From Brasenia schreberi (taxonomy: Eukaryota; Streptophyta; Magnoliopsida; Nymphaeales; Cabombaceae), in contig JAYKKT010000076.1 in NCBI GenBank assembly GCA_036023115.1, positions 3,038,001-3,102,000 of the forward strand: 64,000 nt of DNA. Direction: 5' to 3'. The notes under the pieces were generated by a model. That model saw nothing but the letters and a program-made list of their open reading frames with translations. It had not been told where the DNA came from and did no database searches. The first letter of the stretch is position 1, and every line of letters begins with the position of its first letter. Shown here piece by piece: positions 43,428-54,392 of the stretch. A program made the position numbers and the translations under genes.

Positions 43428-45384
43428 TCATCACCCCAGCTGCGCCCCACCCAACCACACATCCCACGACCTGTGCCCTACGGCCTGCGCCCCAGCTGTG
43501 CCCCACAGCCTGTGCCCTACGGCCTGTGCCCCAGCTGCGCCCCACGACCTGCGCCCCTCCTAACTGCGCACCCCCCCCCCCACAGCCTACGCCCCTGTTG
43601 TTGGCCCTTAGGCTAACCCGCACCCTGGCCTGCACTAAGCCGCGACACCAGACCCCACGACCTGCCCTTGGCTGGCCTAATTCCACCCCAAACCAGACCT
43701 AGCTTGGGCTGCCACCCTAGGACCACCTTGGTTCGAGCCACCAGTTGCTCGACCTGCCCCCTCTAAAACCCTAACTAAGCTAGGTGTTGGCTGCACCTAG
43801 CTCATTCCCATCTTCCTAAACCAAAACCTAGACCCACCTAGGACTCAACCAACTATATCCTAAACCTAACCAGGACACCTTGGCCGAACCCAACAAATAC
43901 CAAGCCCAAAAACCCACTTGGCTGCACCCAAGTGGATCCACACCCAAGCCTCACCTTGGAACCCACTTGAAGGGACTTACCTCGTGGCTGCAACGAAGGA
44001 CGGACCCAAGCGACTCAAGAGGAAAAACCGAACATTTGTAAGTGCCATTTACATTCGGTTTTACATTACTCATTTAAATTAAATTCAATTCAGAATAGGG
44101 TTGTAATAATGGAGTGAAGTCTCCCCCCGAGATGTAATATTTGTGTATGATACACAGCCACACACGTGCACTTGAGCCTTCTCGCTCTTAACTGCACAGA
44201 AAGGACACCCACGTGCACTTGAGCCTTCTCGCTCTTAACTGTACACAAAGGACACCCATGTGCACTTGAGCCTTCTCGCTCTTAACTGCACACAAAGGAC
44301 ACCCACGTGCACTTGAGTCTTTCCGCTCTTATATTGCACACAATTGCACACACATTGAGCCTTTTCGCTCTTAAGCTAAACGTATATACTTCAATTTGGG
44401 TATTTACTTTAGTGAAAGCTGTGTGAGTTGCAATTAATTTTGGGTGGATTTAATTTCAAGTCGTGTGAGTTACAATTTCAATTTCACACAAGAACACCCA
44501 CGACCACTCGAGCCTTTCCGCTCTTCACACTCACACACATTGAGCCTTTCCCCTCTTAAGCTAAACGTATATACTTCAATTTGGGTATTTACTTTAGTGA
44601 AAGCTGTGTGAGTTGCAATTTCATTTCGTGTGGATTTACTTTAAGTTGTGTGAGTTGTCATTTAAATTTCACACGAGAAACACCCACAAGCACTCGAGAC
44701 TTTCCGCTCTTTACACTGACACACATTGAGCCTTTTTGCTCTTAGGATAAAACATATTTATATATTTTCAAGTTGTGTGAGTTTACTTTAAGTCAAGTTG
44801 CATTTTCCTTTATATGGATTTACATTTAAGTCGCGTGAGTTGCCTTACATTTCAGGTATTTACTTTAGTAAAAGCTGTGTGAGTTGCACTTTCATTTCGG
44901 GTATTTACATTAGTGAAAGTTGTGTGAGTTGCACTTTCAATTCAAGCATAGCTCACATCATCACTTTCAAAACCTGAAAAGGATTTTTGCATCCTCGCTC
45001 AAACCACGTTGAAAATAGGCCACACCTTCACACACATATTAGGCCTAATAGATAAAACTCAAAAGACTTAGGGTCGTCCAATAGTCATAATAAAAATTGC
45101 AAAGAAGGCATACATCGAAATTCATAAAACATTGATCTTTCGAAGTTAGTATTTGATTTGAAAAATCGAAGTTTCTAAGTATTTAAACTGACTCTTGAGC
45201 ATCAGTTCAAGAAGGTTTAAGCGAAAAAATCCCGCTTTCCCACAATCTCCAGAAAGTCAGAATATTTCAAAAACCTTCTCTAGCTTGAGTAAGTTAGCTG
45301 GCACACTCGCAAAATGACTTAAGCACGAAAAGGTTCATTTCTGTTTTCATAAACCAGGAGTGAAAATTTTCATGCTTATAGTTT

Positions 45385-45403
45385 TTGGCATGCCCGGTGG
45401 GAC
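45385..45403 (+). promoter_or_regulatory. Element C primer-binding site
   Basis: TTGGCATGCCCGGTGGGAC follows the LTR end. It is identical to the A site and one base different from B. Confidence 0.75.
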
Positions 45404-45514
45404 TCAGGTCTTAAGCAAACTTCGATGAAACAAACAAAACTTTGAAATTTTTTTCCAAAAGGTGTTTAAACTTTTGCCTGTGTGCACTTGTAGGATTTCA
45501 AAATTTGTTGAGTC

Positions 45515-48401
45515 ATGTCTATTTCAGGCTCCAATGAAGTGTCTAGCCGAGCCTCGCGCTCGTCAAGTTCTTTTTCAAAGAAAATTTCAAAAACTCAACT
45601 CAAATGCAAAAAAGAAGAGTTAGAAAACTTGCACAGGGAATTCGAAGCAAAAATCGATTGCAAGAATCGACGCCCTTAGCCAAGAGGCTGAGGCGGCCGA
45701 CTCTTGCTCATCTCATGGCGAACCCGCCAAAGCTAAGAAAAAACCTGGCAAGTCCAAAAAACCCAAGGAAACCTCCACAATGGAGGGGGACCAATATCAC
45801 GATTCCTTCACACTGAAGGATCGAAAAGCCCTTCAACAACTGTTGAATAGACAAAATAAAGAAAAGAGATCGTACGCCCTATCTGACTTCCTTCCTTTGG
45901 ATTACGAAACAGATGGTGACGATGATATACCGAATTTCCATCGATATGATGGCACGGAGGATCCTAGATCCCACCTGCAACTCTTTTCTCACAGAGCCTA
46001 CAAAAAGAAAAAGGACTTTGCGATATGGATATATTGGTTTCCCCTTTCCCTCAAGGGGACTGCTTCAAAATGGCTTGCTTCCTACGACTTAAGCCAGTTC
46101 GCTACTTTTGAAAAGTTAGCGAATAGCTTTATGCAAAGATTTTCTCACAACGTGGAAGTAACACCCACTTTGAACACCTTGAGGGACATAAAACAAGCTT
46201 CGAACGAGGATGTACATGCATTCATCGTTCGATTGAGGTCCCTCCTCGGGCAAGTAAGAGAGCCCATCTCCGAAGGATGCGCAGTAATGCTCATCCTTGA
46301 AAACTTTAAAACGAAGATAAAAACTCTTCTTTTATTGCATGAAATTTTCACCTTTCACAAGTTAATTAAAAAGGCTTCCCTATTTGAAACCAATCTAAAA
46401 AAGGGGGTCTACGATGACTTGTGGAAGGGAAAAATTCTTCCAAAAATGAGATTTGAAAAACCTGAAACTTACGGGCTACCCACGGCGAACAAAGGGGCAA
46501 AACCCCAAAAGATTGCAAATGTCCGAGTGGAATCAAACCTGGCGGGCACTTCAAAGAAGTTCAAACAAAAAAATGAGAAAAATTTTCAAAAAATATTTGA
46601 AAAATGGAGTATACCCCACTGGGCAGCCTATCTCGAAGGTCCTTGACCTCCTGCTCACCCAAGGGTTGGTAACACTCCCCGAAATTCTAAAGGGGCACCT
46701 CCAAAAGAGAGATTTTTAAACAAGTTTTGTAAATATCATCGGCTCAAGAGCCATGATACAAACAAATGTTTCTCCCTTTTGAATAAAATTGAGAATTTGA
46801 TAGAGTAGGGCCGGCTCTAGGTCACTGAGGAACCAGAGCCTGCCCAAGCTGTGCTTAAAGAACCCTTCCCCAATCACGCAAGTACCGAGAAGGGAAAAGA
46901 GGTATGTGCTTTCTCAACTTCAAAAGGTTTAGTGCATGCATCACATACAGGCTTCTCTACTTGTCACACACCACCTTCTATCATCATATACAAAAAAGCC
47001 ACACAAGTAGTGATCTGAGGAGCGCTTAGAGTCCCGCCCTCGGCTAGAGCAATCTTAGAAATTCAAGGTGCTCTAAAGCACAAAAATAGAGCCAACATAG
47101 GAGCGAGCCTTAGGGAAGGTGTGGGCGAGGTGACTAGGTCCGGAAGGATCTATCAACCCCCACATCTAAAAAAAAATGCTAAAAAAGTGGTCAGTATTCC
47201 TGGCCCTTCAAAAGCATGCATTCCTAAGGCATCGCAGGTCATGGATAAAGGAAAAAACGTTTTAACCCCATATGATTTTGAAAATCATCTTTCCAAGATC
47301 CCGATAAACATGTTTATCCTAGAGTTAATCCAAACTTTTCCCAGGCATAAACAAGTTTTAGAAAAAATCTTAGAAAGAGCCAAGGTTAACTCGACTATAA
47401 CCCCTGAGTCCTTATCCTTCCTAGTGGCACCCATCTGTGCTAAAACACCAATCGTGTTCTCGAAAGATGAGATAGAAAGACCGTATGAAACCCACAACCA
47501 AGCCCTGCATATCGAGGTGGTATTGAATCACCATCCTCTAGACATGTGTTTGGTTAATGGGGGAAGAGGTCTCAACATCCTTCCGTTACACGTGGCCTGT
47601 CAAATCGGAGTCACCCTAACCTCTATGAACCCAAGCCCCATCGTTATCACAGGATACGATGGAAATGCATCAAAACCTTTGGGAGCCATAGAGTTACCCA
47701 TGAAAATAGGGGGTATAACCCACGCAGGGGTGTTCCATGTCTTAGACATACACCCCCATTACAACCTACTTCTAGGAAGACCATGTATACATAGTCTTCA
47801 GGCCGTACCATCCACCTTCCATAGGTGTGTAAAAATCTCCTATGAAAACCAAATCATAGTAATTTTGGGCGAAAGTCATCCTCAACTAAGGAAAGTTCAA
47901 AACTTCCCCTGCTTGTCAAGTCATAAAGCCTACGGGACCAACCCCGTGAAATTCTTGGATGAACCATACAAAATTGTCCTCCAAAAACCTAGGAATATCG
48001 TGTATGTCAAGGGGCAACCCAAAGTTGGCCCACCCAAAATCATGACCATCCTAGGTAAAACCAAACTCCCAATATTTCCAAAATCCCTAAATAGAAAACC
48101 CTTTGAGCATGACATGGATGACAACAAGTTCCAAGGTCATCCTCTGTACAAAGAATTTTCAAAAACCAAAAAACCTTAGAACATGCTACTAAACATGGGT
48201 TACATGCCCTACCAAAGTTTAGGGAACAAAAACCGAGGTTGTTTAGAGCCCATATTGCCAAATCCAAATCCAAATGGGTATGGGATAGGCTACATTCCAA
48301 GCATACCCCCACAACCACCACCTACGACAACTTGGGTCAAGGGTGCCCTGGAACCTGCTAAAATCGAGACCTATGGCTTAGATCTCTTATTTAGAGACTG
48401 A
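45515..48401 (+). pseudogene. Element C gag-protease, broken
   Basis: Colinear with B gag-pro. The ATG at 45515 follows an acceptor-like GCACTTGTAG (45484-45493). A 13-bp insertion near 45654-45666, bounded by repeated ATCGA, shifts the frame in the N-terminus. Gag core words (DPRSHLQLFSHRA, WFPLSLKGTASKWLAS) run at about 45955-46400. Further damage: a frame change near 46610, a stop in the zinc-knuckle region near 46807, and CGG to TGA near 47015. Protease reads LVNGGRGLNIL near 47550, so its catalytic Asp is now Asn. TGG is TAG at 48177-48179. The G-patch-like tail (NMGYMPYQSLG, EPILPNPN, GIGYIPS) ends at the stop 48399-48401. Confidence 0.9.
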
Positions 48402-48407
48402 TTCATG

Positions 48408-48427
48408 GTGTTTTCTTTGTAGGTATG
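48408..48427 (+). promoter_or_regulatory. Acceptor-like motif before C pol
   Basis: GTGTTTTCTTTGTAG then GTATG, as in B. The ATG at 48425 and a second at 48428 are in the same frame as the C pol frame that opens near 48491; one TAA lies between. Confidence 0.5.
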
Positions 48428-49887
48428 ATGAAAGACCCCTCCTTAACCAAAAAGCCAAAAAAATTACAAATTCTCAAAATCCAAAAATAATTGGAAAAAT
48501 CTCAAAACCCAAAAACATTCGAAAATTGCGAAAAATCCAAAAAAAGTGTGATTTGCATTTCTCCCAATGTCTTTTCTTTACAAAAAACCAAAAAAATAGA
48601 AAAACCAGAAAATACCAAAAACAAAGTTGTGTATGTACCAGCTCCTGGTGAAAATTTCGAAAAAGCCAAGAAATTTGAATAAAAAGTCGTCTTTATAAAA
48701 GGCCCAAAATCTTCAAAACTTGCAAAAATTTCAAAACCAAAACCAGGTGTTTTTGAAAAGCATGCATCAACTCAAACTTCCCTAGGATTCAAAATTCTCG
48801 AGAATGATCAAAGCACGGAGGAGGATCCCCTCTTCCATAAGGAGGATCAAACCTCCGAGCTTCCCGAGTTTCACAAAATCCTTGATTTAGAAAAATCTTC
48901 AAATTCTGTAGGAGGGGATTTTATAGAAATTGACCTAGGGAGTGATTCAAAACCAAAGCGTGTTAAGATAGGCACATGTCTGCATGAGCATGAAAGAGCA
49001 TCATTCATTGCATTCCTAAAAGCCTACATAGATGTGTTTGCATGGACCTACGAAAACATACCGGGCCTAGACCCAAAAATTGTAGAGCATTGTCTTCCCC
49101 TACAACGACATGCAAAACCTATAAAGCAAAAGCTCAGGAAAATCCATCCGAATGTACACTCTCAAGTTAAAGAGGATTTAGAAGATGTTTTAAAAGCTGG
49201 ATTTATAAAACCCATTGTGTATTCTGATTGGCTTTCAAACATAGTTGTAGTTCGAAAATCCAATGGGAAAATTCGAATTTGAATCGATTTCAGAAATCTG
49301 AACAAAGCCACTCCAAAAGATAACTTTTCTTTGCCAAACATTGATTTAATAGTGGACAACACTGCAAATCATGAAATGTTTTCCTTTATGGATGGCTACT
49401 CGGGTTATAATCAAATCAAGTTAGCTCCAAGAGATCAGGCTAAAACTGCTTTTACTACACCCTGGGGCACATACTGCTACGCAGTTATGCCCTTTGGATT
49501 AAAAAATGCCGGTGCCACATACCAAAGAGCCATGATTACCATTTTTCATGATCAAATTCATGAGCTCTTAGAAGTATATATGGATGATCTCTTGGTGAAA
49601 TAAAAAACCCGATGCACACACATCAAATCTTTACAAAAAGTTTTCGAAAGACTGACGCTTTACAAAGTGAAACTAAACCCTCAAAAGTGTGTCTTCGGAG
49701 TGGAATCAGGTAAGCTTTTATTTTTCATGGTAAGCTAAAGGGGCATTGAAGTCGACCCCTCTAAGTGTCGAGCCATCATAGACATGTCTCCATCCTCCAA
49801 CTTAACTCAAATCCGAAGCCTCCAAGGTCACCTCCAACCAATTAGAAGGTTTATTTCAAACCTCGCAACGAGATGTGAACCTTGTAA
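48428..49887 (+). pseudogene. Element C pol fragment, N-terminus and RT
   Basis: Tat-lineage pol on the plus strand. The Lys-rich linker at 48490-48770 is followed by IGTCLHEHERASFIAFLKAY near 48970, the RT words SDWLSNIVVVRKSNGKIRI near 49225, MPNIDLIVD near 49335, GATYQRAM near 49510 and VYMDDLLVK near 49575, then LATRCEP at 49887 where another LTR starts. Compared with B: a stop near 48680, a stop at 49279-49281 replacing the Cys codon of ICIDF, a stop near 49603 and CAA to TAA near 49736. RNase H domains and integrase are missing. Confidence 0.85.
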
Positions 49888-50602
49888 GCACGAAAATTCT
49901 CACTTCTGGTTTTGAAGCCGGAAATGAACCTTTTCGCGTCTACGTCGTTTCTATGGGTGTGCCAGTTAGCTTGCTCAAGCTAGCGTAGTTTTTGAAATAT
50001 CTAACGTTTTAAAAGGCAATTGTGAGCAAGCGGGATCTTTTCGCTTTAAACCTTCTTGAACTGGTGCTCAAGGGTCAGTTTAAGCGCTTATAAACGTTTG
50101 ATAAAACAATTTTGAACTCTTTGAAAGAATACAAGTGTTTTGGAAACTCGGGTTTTGCCTAAGTTTGCAAATTTTATGTACGGGGCTGGACGATTCCAAG
50201 TCTTTGAGTTTTTAAGCTATTTAGCCCGGATATGTGTGTGCACAAGTGGCCTAATTTCAGCGAGTTTGAGTGTAGATTTGGGGTTTTCTTTTGAAAACGC
50301 ATGAATGCAAGGATGCACAAATATTTTTCGGGTTTGATGTGATGATGTGAGCTAGGCTCAAATTGAAAGCAACTCACACACACAACTTAATGTAAATACC
50401 CGAATGGAAGTGCAACTCACGCAGCTTAAGGGAAATACCCGAACTTGAATGCAACTCACACGACTTGAATGTAAATTATAGAATTAAAATATACTTATAT
50501 CATAAGAGCGGAAAGGCTCAATGCATGCGTGTGTGTAGTGTGAAATTTAAATGACAAACTCACACAACTTGAATTGAACTTGCCGAAAGTAAAGTTCACG
50601 TT
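49888..50602 (-). mobile_element. LTR fragment (minus), R/U5 part only
   Basis: It begins on the plus strand with TGTAAGCACG, the reverse complement of an LTR end like that of C. It contains the U5 hairpin region (near 49955-49990), the word CTGACCCTTGAGC in reverse near 50060-50080, and tandem-like CACACGACTTGAATG words. It stops near 50602 before the box, so U3 is lost. Its end abuts C pol exactly. ACCTT at 49883-49887 would be the duplication copy if this is an insertion. Confidence 0.7.
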
Positions 50603-51721
50603 TCTAGGCACATAAGCAGAGTGGGGCATGAGGATCATTTCACTCAAGTCACTCCAAATTTTCCACAAATATTCACTCCGATGGGTTCCAATCCCATGAG
50701 ACCACTTGACATGCTTCACAGGAGAATGAGTGTTGTACACACATAGGCTTGGATGATAAAATCCAAGACCTTGAAAAGCAACAACAACCTGAGGATGCCT
50801 GCAAGGATGCGTGCTTTCACCATGAAAAAGTAGACAAGCTTGAAAAAGGTATATCCAAAACTCATTCTCCCATAAACTCCCTACTCGATTCTTTCCTTCT
50901 TAGTGTAGGATTGGTAAATCATTCATATACATTGGATGCATCAAATCATACTCACGCACCCACATACCCACAAAATGTGCCCAAGAATATGGATTTTCAA
51001 GGTGCACCAAATGTCCCGCACCAAGAAAAAGAATTTCAAAAAGAAAAACAACATCAAAATATGGTAGACATGGTTACTCCTAAGGCATGCATCGACATCC
51101 TAGGTACACCTAACCCTACCATGTATAAACAAGTCTCCTTGAGCCTAGGTTTGCATCGTAAACCTAAGCCTATGGCCATGATTTCCCTAAACCTTTATAA
51201 ACTAACCAAGGGACCGACGATGCTTTCTCTTGGAATTCTTTTTCCTCCTTTGTGAAAGGGATCAAACATGCTCTCCCTTAGCACCCAAATAAATCCAAAT
51301 CATCCACCCCTTGGGGTACATTGGGTTGCACCTAGGGTCCATGCCAAAATCATCCACCTACTAGGAGAAACTGAGCCACACCCGGCCAAGATCGTCCATC
51401 TCCTAGAAGAATCTAAGTCAAAGCCCAAGCCATCCAAACCAAGGGTCGTGTGTCACCTGGGGAAGTAAAATTCTTCCACCATCCCAAACCTACATCTCCT
51501 GGACAAACTTAAAATAAATCGAGTGTATAACCATGATATTGATGACACTCAATTCAAAGGCCATCCACTTTACAAAAAAAATTCAAAATTCAAAAAACCT
51601 TGGAATATGATGTTGAACATGGGATATACACCGTACCAAGGTCTAGGAGCCCAAAGTCAAGGTAGGTTAGAGCCCATCCTACCCATACCTAACCCAAATC
51701 AACATGGATTGGGATACATCC
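50603..51721 (+). pseudogene. Gag-pro-like fragment with an unrecognised front part
   Basis: The right part is a D-type gag-pro tail: VRVYNHDIDDTQFKGHPLYKK-like words near 51530, then a G-patch-like NMGYTPYQGLG, QGRLEPIL, GLGYIP stretch to 51721. The left part holds an open frame at 50749-51255 (168 residues, begins MDDKIQDLEKQQQ, ends ILFPPL) that I cannot match to gag or protease. A second frame at 51268-51468 repeats HLLGETEPHPAKIVHLLEES-type words, similar to the region before the tail in D. The frames do not join. It may be a diverged gag-pro or a captured piece. Confidence 0.5.
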
Positions 51722-51820
51722 CTGTAGACATGAAATTTTCACTCCAAGCCTATGTAGAAACTTGAAGCAATCCTTTCAATTCTACTTCGTGCGCGAGCGT
51801 GCCAGCTAGTTTCTAAAAGT
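51722..51820 (-). mobile_element. LTR terminal fragment (minus), about 100 bp
   Basis: TGTAGACATGAAATTTTCAC is the reverse complement of an LTR end. It continues to GCGTGCCAGCTAG, the U5 word, and stops near 51820 where RT sequence begins. Confidence 0.7.
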
Positions 51821-52802
51821 AGTTTTTGCCTGATCTTTTGGTGCTAACTTGATTTGATTATAACCCGAATAACCATCTATAAAAGAAAATATTTCATGAT
51901 TTGTAATGCTATCCACTATCAAATCAATGTTTGGAAGAGGAAAATTATCTTTTGGAGTGGCTTTGTTCAAATTTCTAAAATCAATGCAAATTTGAATTTT
52001 TCCATTGGATTTTTGAACTACAACAATATTTGAAAGCCATTTGGAATAAGCAATGGGTTTTATAAATCCGGCTTTTAAAAGATCTTCTAAACCCTCCTTC
52101 ACATGGGAATGAATATCGGGATGAATTTTTCTAAGCTTTTACTTCACGGGTTTTACAATGGGTTCTAAGGGTAGATGATGTTCTACGATCTTAGGGTCTA
52201 GACCTGGAATGTCTTGATAGGTCCATGCAAATACATCCATATATGAATTCAAAAATGCAATGAATGATGCTTTTCATGCTCATGCAAACATGCATCTATT
52301 TTGACACACTTTGGGTTAGACTCACTCCCTATTTTCAAAGTCAAGGATTCTATGAAATTCGAGAAGCTCGGAGGCTTGATCTTCCTCATGGATGAGGGGA
52401 TCTTCCTCCTTGCTTTGATCATTCTCAAGCACTTTAATTTCTAAGTGTCATGGAAGAGAGTGGGGTTGTGAGTAATGAGCTTGAACGATTTTGGTTTGAG
52501 AATATATACAAGTTTGGAAGAACTCAAAAATAGGCTTTGTACATAGCAAAATTTTTGGAGTTTTCAAATTTTTCAAATGTTTTGTCTTTTTGAAACAAAT
52601 GCTAGAAGGATGAATGTAAAAGACTTTCTTTTTTAGATTTTCACATTTTTCATTTTTTTTTGGCTTTTTCCAAACAAAGACTAGGAGAATGAACATAAAT
52701 GACTTTCTTTTTGGAATTTTTCAAGTTTTGAAAATTTTTAAATTTTTTTGTTTTTCCAAATATATAATTTTTTAAGATTTTTTTCAAAAGAGGGGTCTTC
52801 CA
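51821..52802 (-). pseudogene. Element E pol fragment, N-terminus and part of RT
   Basis: Close relative of D pol on the minus strand. The Lys-rich front lies at about 52440-52800 (KKVFYIHPSSICF), then the linker with broken frames (52100-52440), then RT from FIKPIAYSKWLSNIVVVQKS near 52050 to YSGYNQIKLAPKDQAK at 51825. It is cut off just before the GATYQR region. The uninterrupted ACAAAGACTAGG at 52674-52690 is the empty site that proves the S insertion in D. Confidence 0.82.
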
Positions 52803-52931
52803 TCAAACCTACAAAGAAAACACCATGAATTAGACTCTAAACAAGAGGTCTAAGCCATAGGTTTCGGTGTTAGTAGGTTCTAGGGCACCCTTGACCCAAT
52901 TAGTCTTAGGTTCACGGGGTATGAATGAGAT
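52803..52931 (-). pseudogene. Element E gag-pro tail and junction motif
   Basis: It contains the conserved GGTGTTTTCTTTGTAG motif (52825-52808 on the minus strand), the gag-pro stop at 52830-52832 and about 33 upstream codons (TWVKGAL and ETYGLDLLF type words, slightly changed). It is cut at 52931 by the LTR beginning TGTAAACACC. Confidence 0.75.
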
Positions 52932-53905
52932 TGTAAACACCCTAAATAAAAATTTTCTGAAAACACTTCAAACTTCGAAACCTGACTTGTTTTTAATCTT
53001 TTGGATTTAAAATAAAAATTTTAAATCTTCAAAATAAAGATTTTCAAAGTTTTCAAATTAAAGTAAAAAAGATAAGACCGAGAAGATTGGAGTAAAATCA
53101 GGCAAAGATCGAGATGACAGGCGGGGACCACTTCAAACTAGGATCGGGTTCGCGAAGGAAAAGCCAAGAATCAAGGGAGGAGATCAAGTCAAAGCATATC
53201 CTCATCTAAGATCGAATAAAAATGGATGGCCTCATCAAAACCCAGCCAAATTCAACTAAGTCCTAGATATGATTGACTCAAATTAAACATAAAGCCTAAC
53301 CTAGCTTGAATTGAACGTTTGTCGACCCATATCGGAATTTCTCTAGCCTTGTTCACCCTACACCCTTGGGCTAAATATCAAATCACATTCCTACCTAGCC
53401 TTGATTAAATGGAAGAATCAAAGGGAAAAGCCATGTCAACTTGAAGAAATAAGGACCGGCCAAAGTGCACTTGGGAGGCCTCAAGCACCTAGTCGGACAT
53501 GACTAGGTGCACTCGATCAAAACCACAACCATCCCACATGGGGCTGGTCCATGGCTGACTAAAAGAGGACCACTCCTCTCACTCTTCCACGTGAACATGG
53601 TGAACAAGTGAATTGGATATGGACTTTGGGCCACCCACCCCAAAGAAGGGCCTGGAAAGGCCCCCCTTGGCCTATAAATAGAGGCCAAGGGGGGGCATGT
53701 TCTCCCATCTTAGAGTAATTGTGAAGAGTATTGTACCTTGGGCTGCTTGTGAGAGATTGTGGGCTATTAGGGAGGAGTTTAGAGAGGGAAGAGAGTGTAA
53801 GATTTAGGCCAAGTGCTAGTGAGAGCTTGAGTGAGAAATCAAGAGTGAAAAGAGGGAAGGTGAGGGACGTGCACTACCTTTGGAGGCCGATCTTCTTGAA
53901 ACGTT
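52932..53905 (+). mobile_element. 5' LTR piece of an internally deleted element
   Basis: It begins TGTAAACACCCTAAAT. It carries CCCACATGGGGCTGGTCCA at 53533-53551, a TATA box in a perfect inverted repeat at 53661-53694, and early R sequence (GGGAAGGTGAGGGACGTG) to about 53905. There it changes abruptly to post-pol sequence: the rest of the LTR, gag and pol are gone. Confidence 0.8.
53661..53694 (+). promoter_or_regulatory. TATA box held in a perfect 13-bp inverted repeat
   Basis: CCCCCCTTGGCCT (53661-53673) pairs with AGGCCAAGGGGGG (53682-53694). The eight bases between are ATAAATAG, so TATAAATA straddles arm and loop. This is the clearest of five such promoters in the window. Confidence 0.7.
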
Positions 53906-54392
53906 TTCCAAAATTTCCTATAAAACCTCTGCTAAGTAGTAGGTATTGAAACTCAAATAAGGAGAAATATGAAAAATTGGAAGTCCTTTTGATAGAAACT
54001 AAAAAGAGTTTCCTTTTGAAAAAAGGATTTTTAAAACCCTAAATGTCAAACGATATGGGATTGTCTTACTTGGGGCAGCCGGCCTTCATAGGCTTCTCCT
54101 CAAGCTCATCCATCTTACAAATGAGTCTCTAAACCTCACACTTCATTTGCATCACACACCCCATGCATGCATACGCCCAAGGTCGACCATGCATGATTAT
54201 GTTTAGGACTAACACTCAGTGTAAGTCAAGTCCCCTTTGGCTAAAATCCCCTCCTCCATGATCTAAGGAAAGGGTTTGATGAAATGAAGGACAATCTATA
54301 TTCTCAAGATAATTTGGAAAGTAAATAAAAAAGGATGTTTTATTCTTTGCCATTATCCAAATGAATTTGGATTAATGCCAAAGAGGAGCATC
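53906..54392 (+). other. Post-pol region and polypurine tract before LTR G
   Basis: Homologous to B 20845-21356: TATAAAACCTCTGCTAAG near 53921 matches TATAAAACCTCCGCTAGA in B, and later words follow in the same order. It ends in an 8-bp hairpin (ATCCAAAT at 54355, ATTTGGAT at 54365) and AAAGAGGAGCATC (54380-54392), directly before the LTR. Confidence 0.8.

Larger units (their letters stand above)
41881..45380 (+). mobile_element. Element C 5' LTR, 3.5 kb
   Basis: It begins TGTAAACACC inside D gag and ends CATGCTTATA at 45380, four bases before a primer-binding site. Signals in order: GGATTTGGAT/ATCCAAATCC words (42408-42500), a TATA box in an inverted repeat (42510-42538), GTAAGT after GAG at 42761, four copies of a 21-bp dyad (42898, 42943, 43307, 43407), many CCTAACC words, donor GTAAGT at 44038-44043, box at 44098-44142, ~53-bp repeats containing GAGCCTTCTCGCTCTTA (44150-44345) and a U5 hairpin region near 45280-45300. 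It shares the plan of the B LTR but little direct sequence. Confidence 0.9.

Noticed and set aside
43368..43686. Overlapping Pro/Arg and Gly-rich frames in C LTR
   Set aside because: GC-rich repeat words (CCCCAGCTGTGCCCC type) explain the open frames.
53661..53694. Inverted repeat taken as a transcription terminator
   Set aside because: The loop holds a TATA box, there is no downstream T-run requirement in plants, and R sequence follows.
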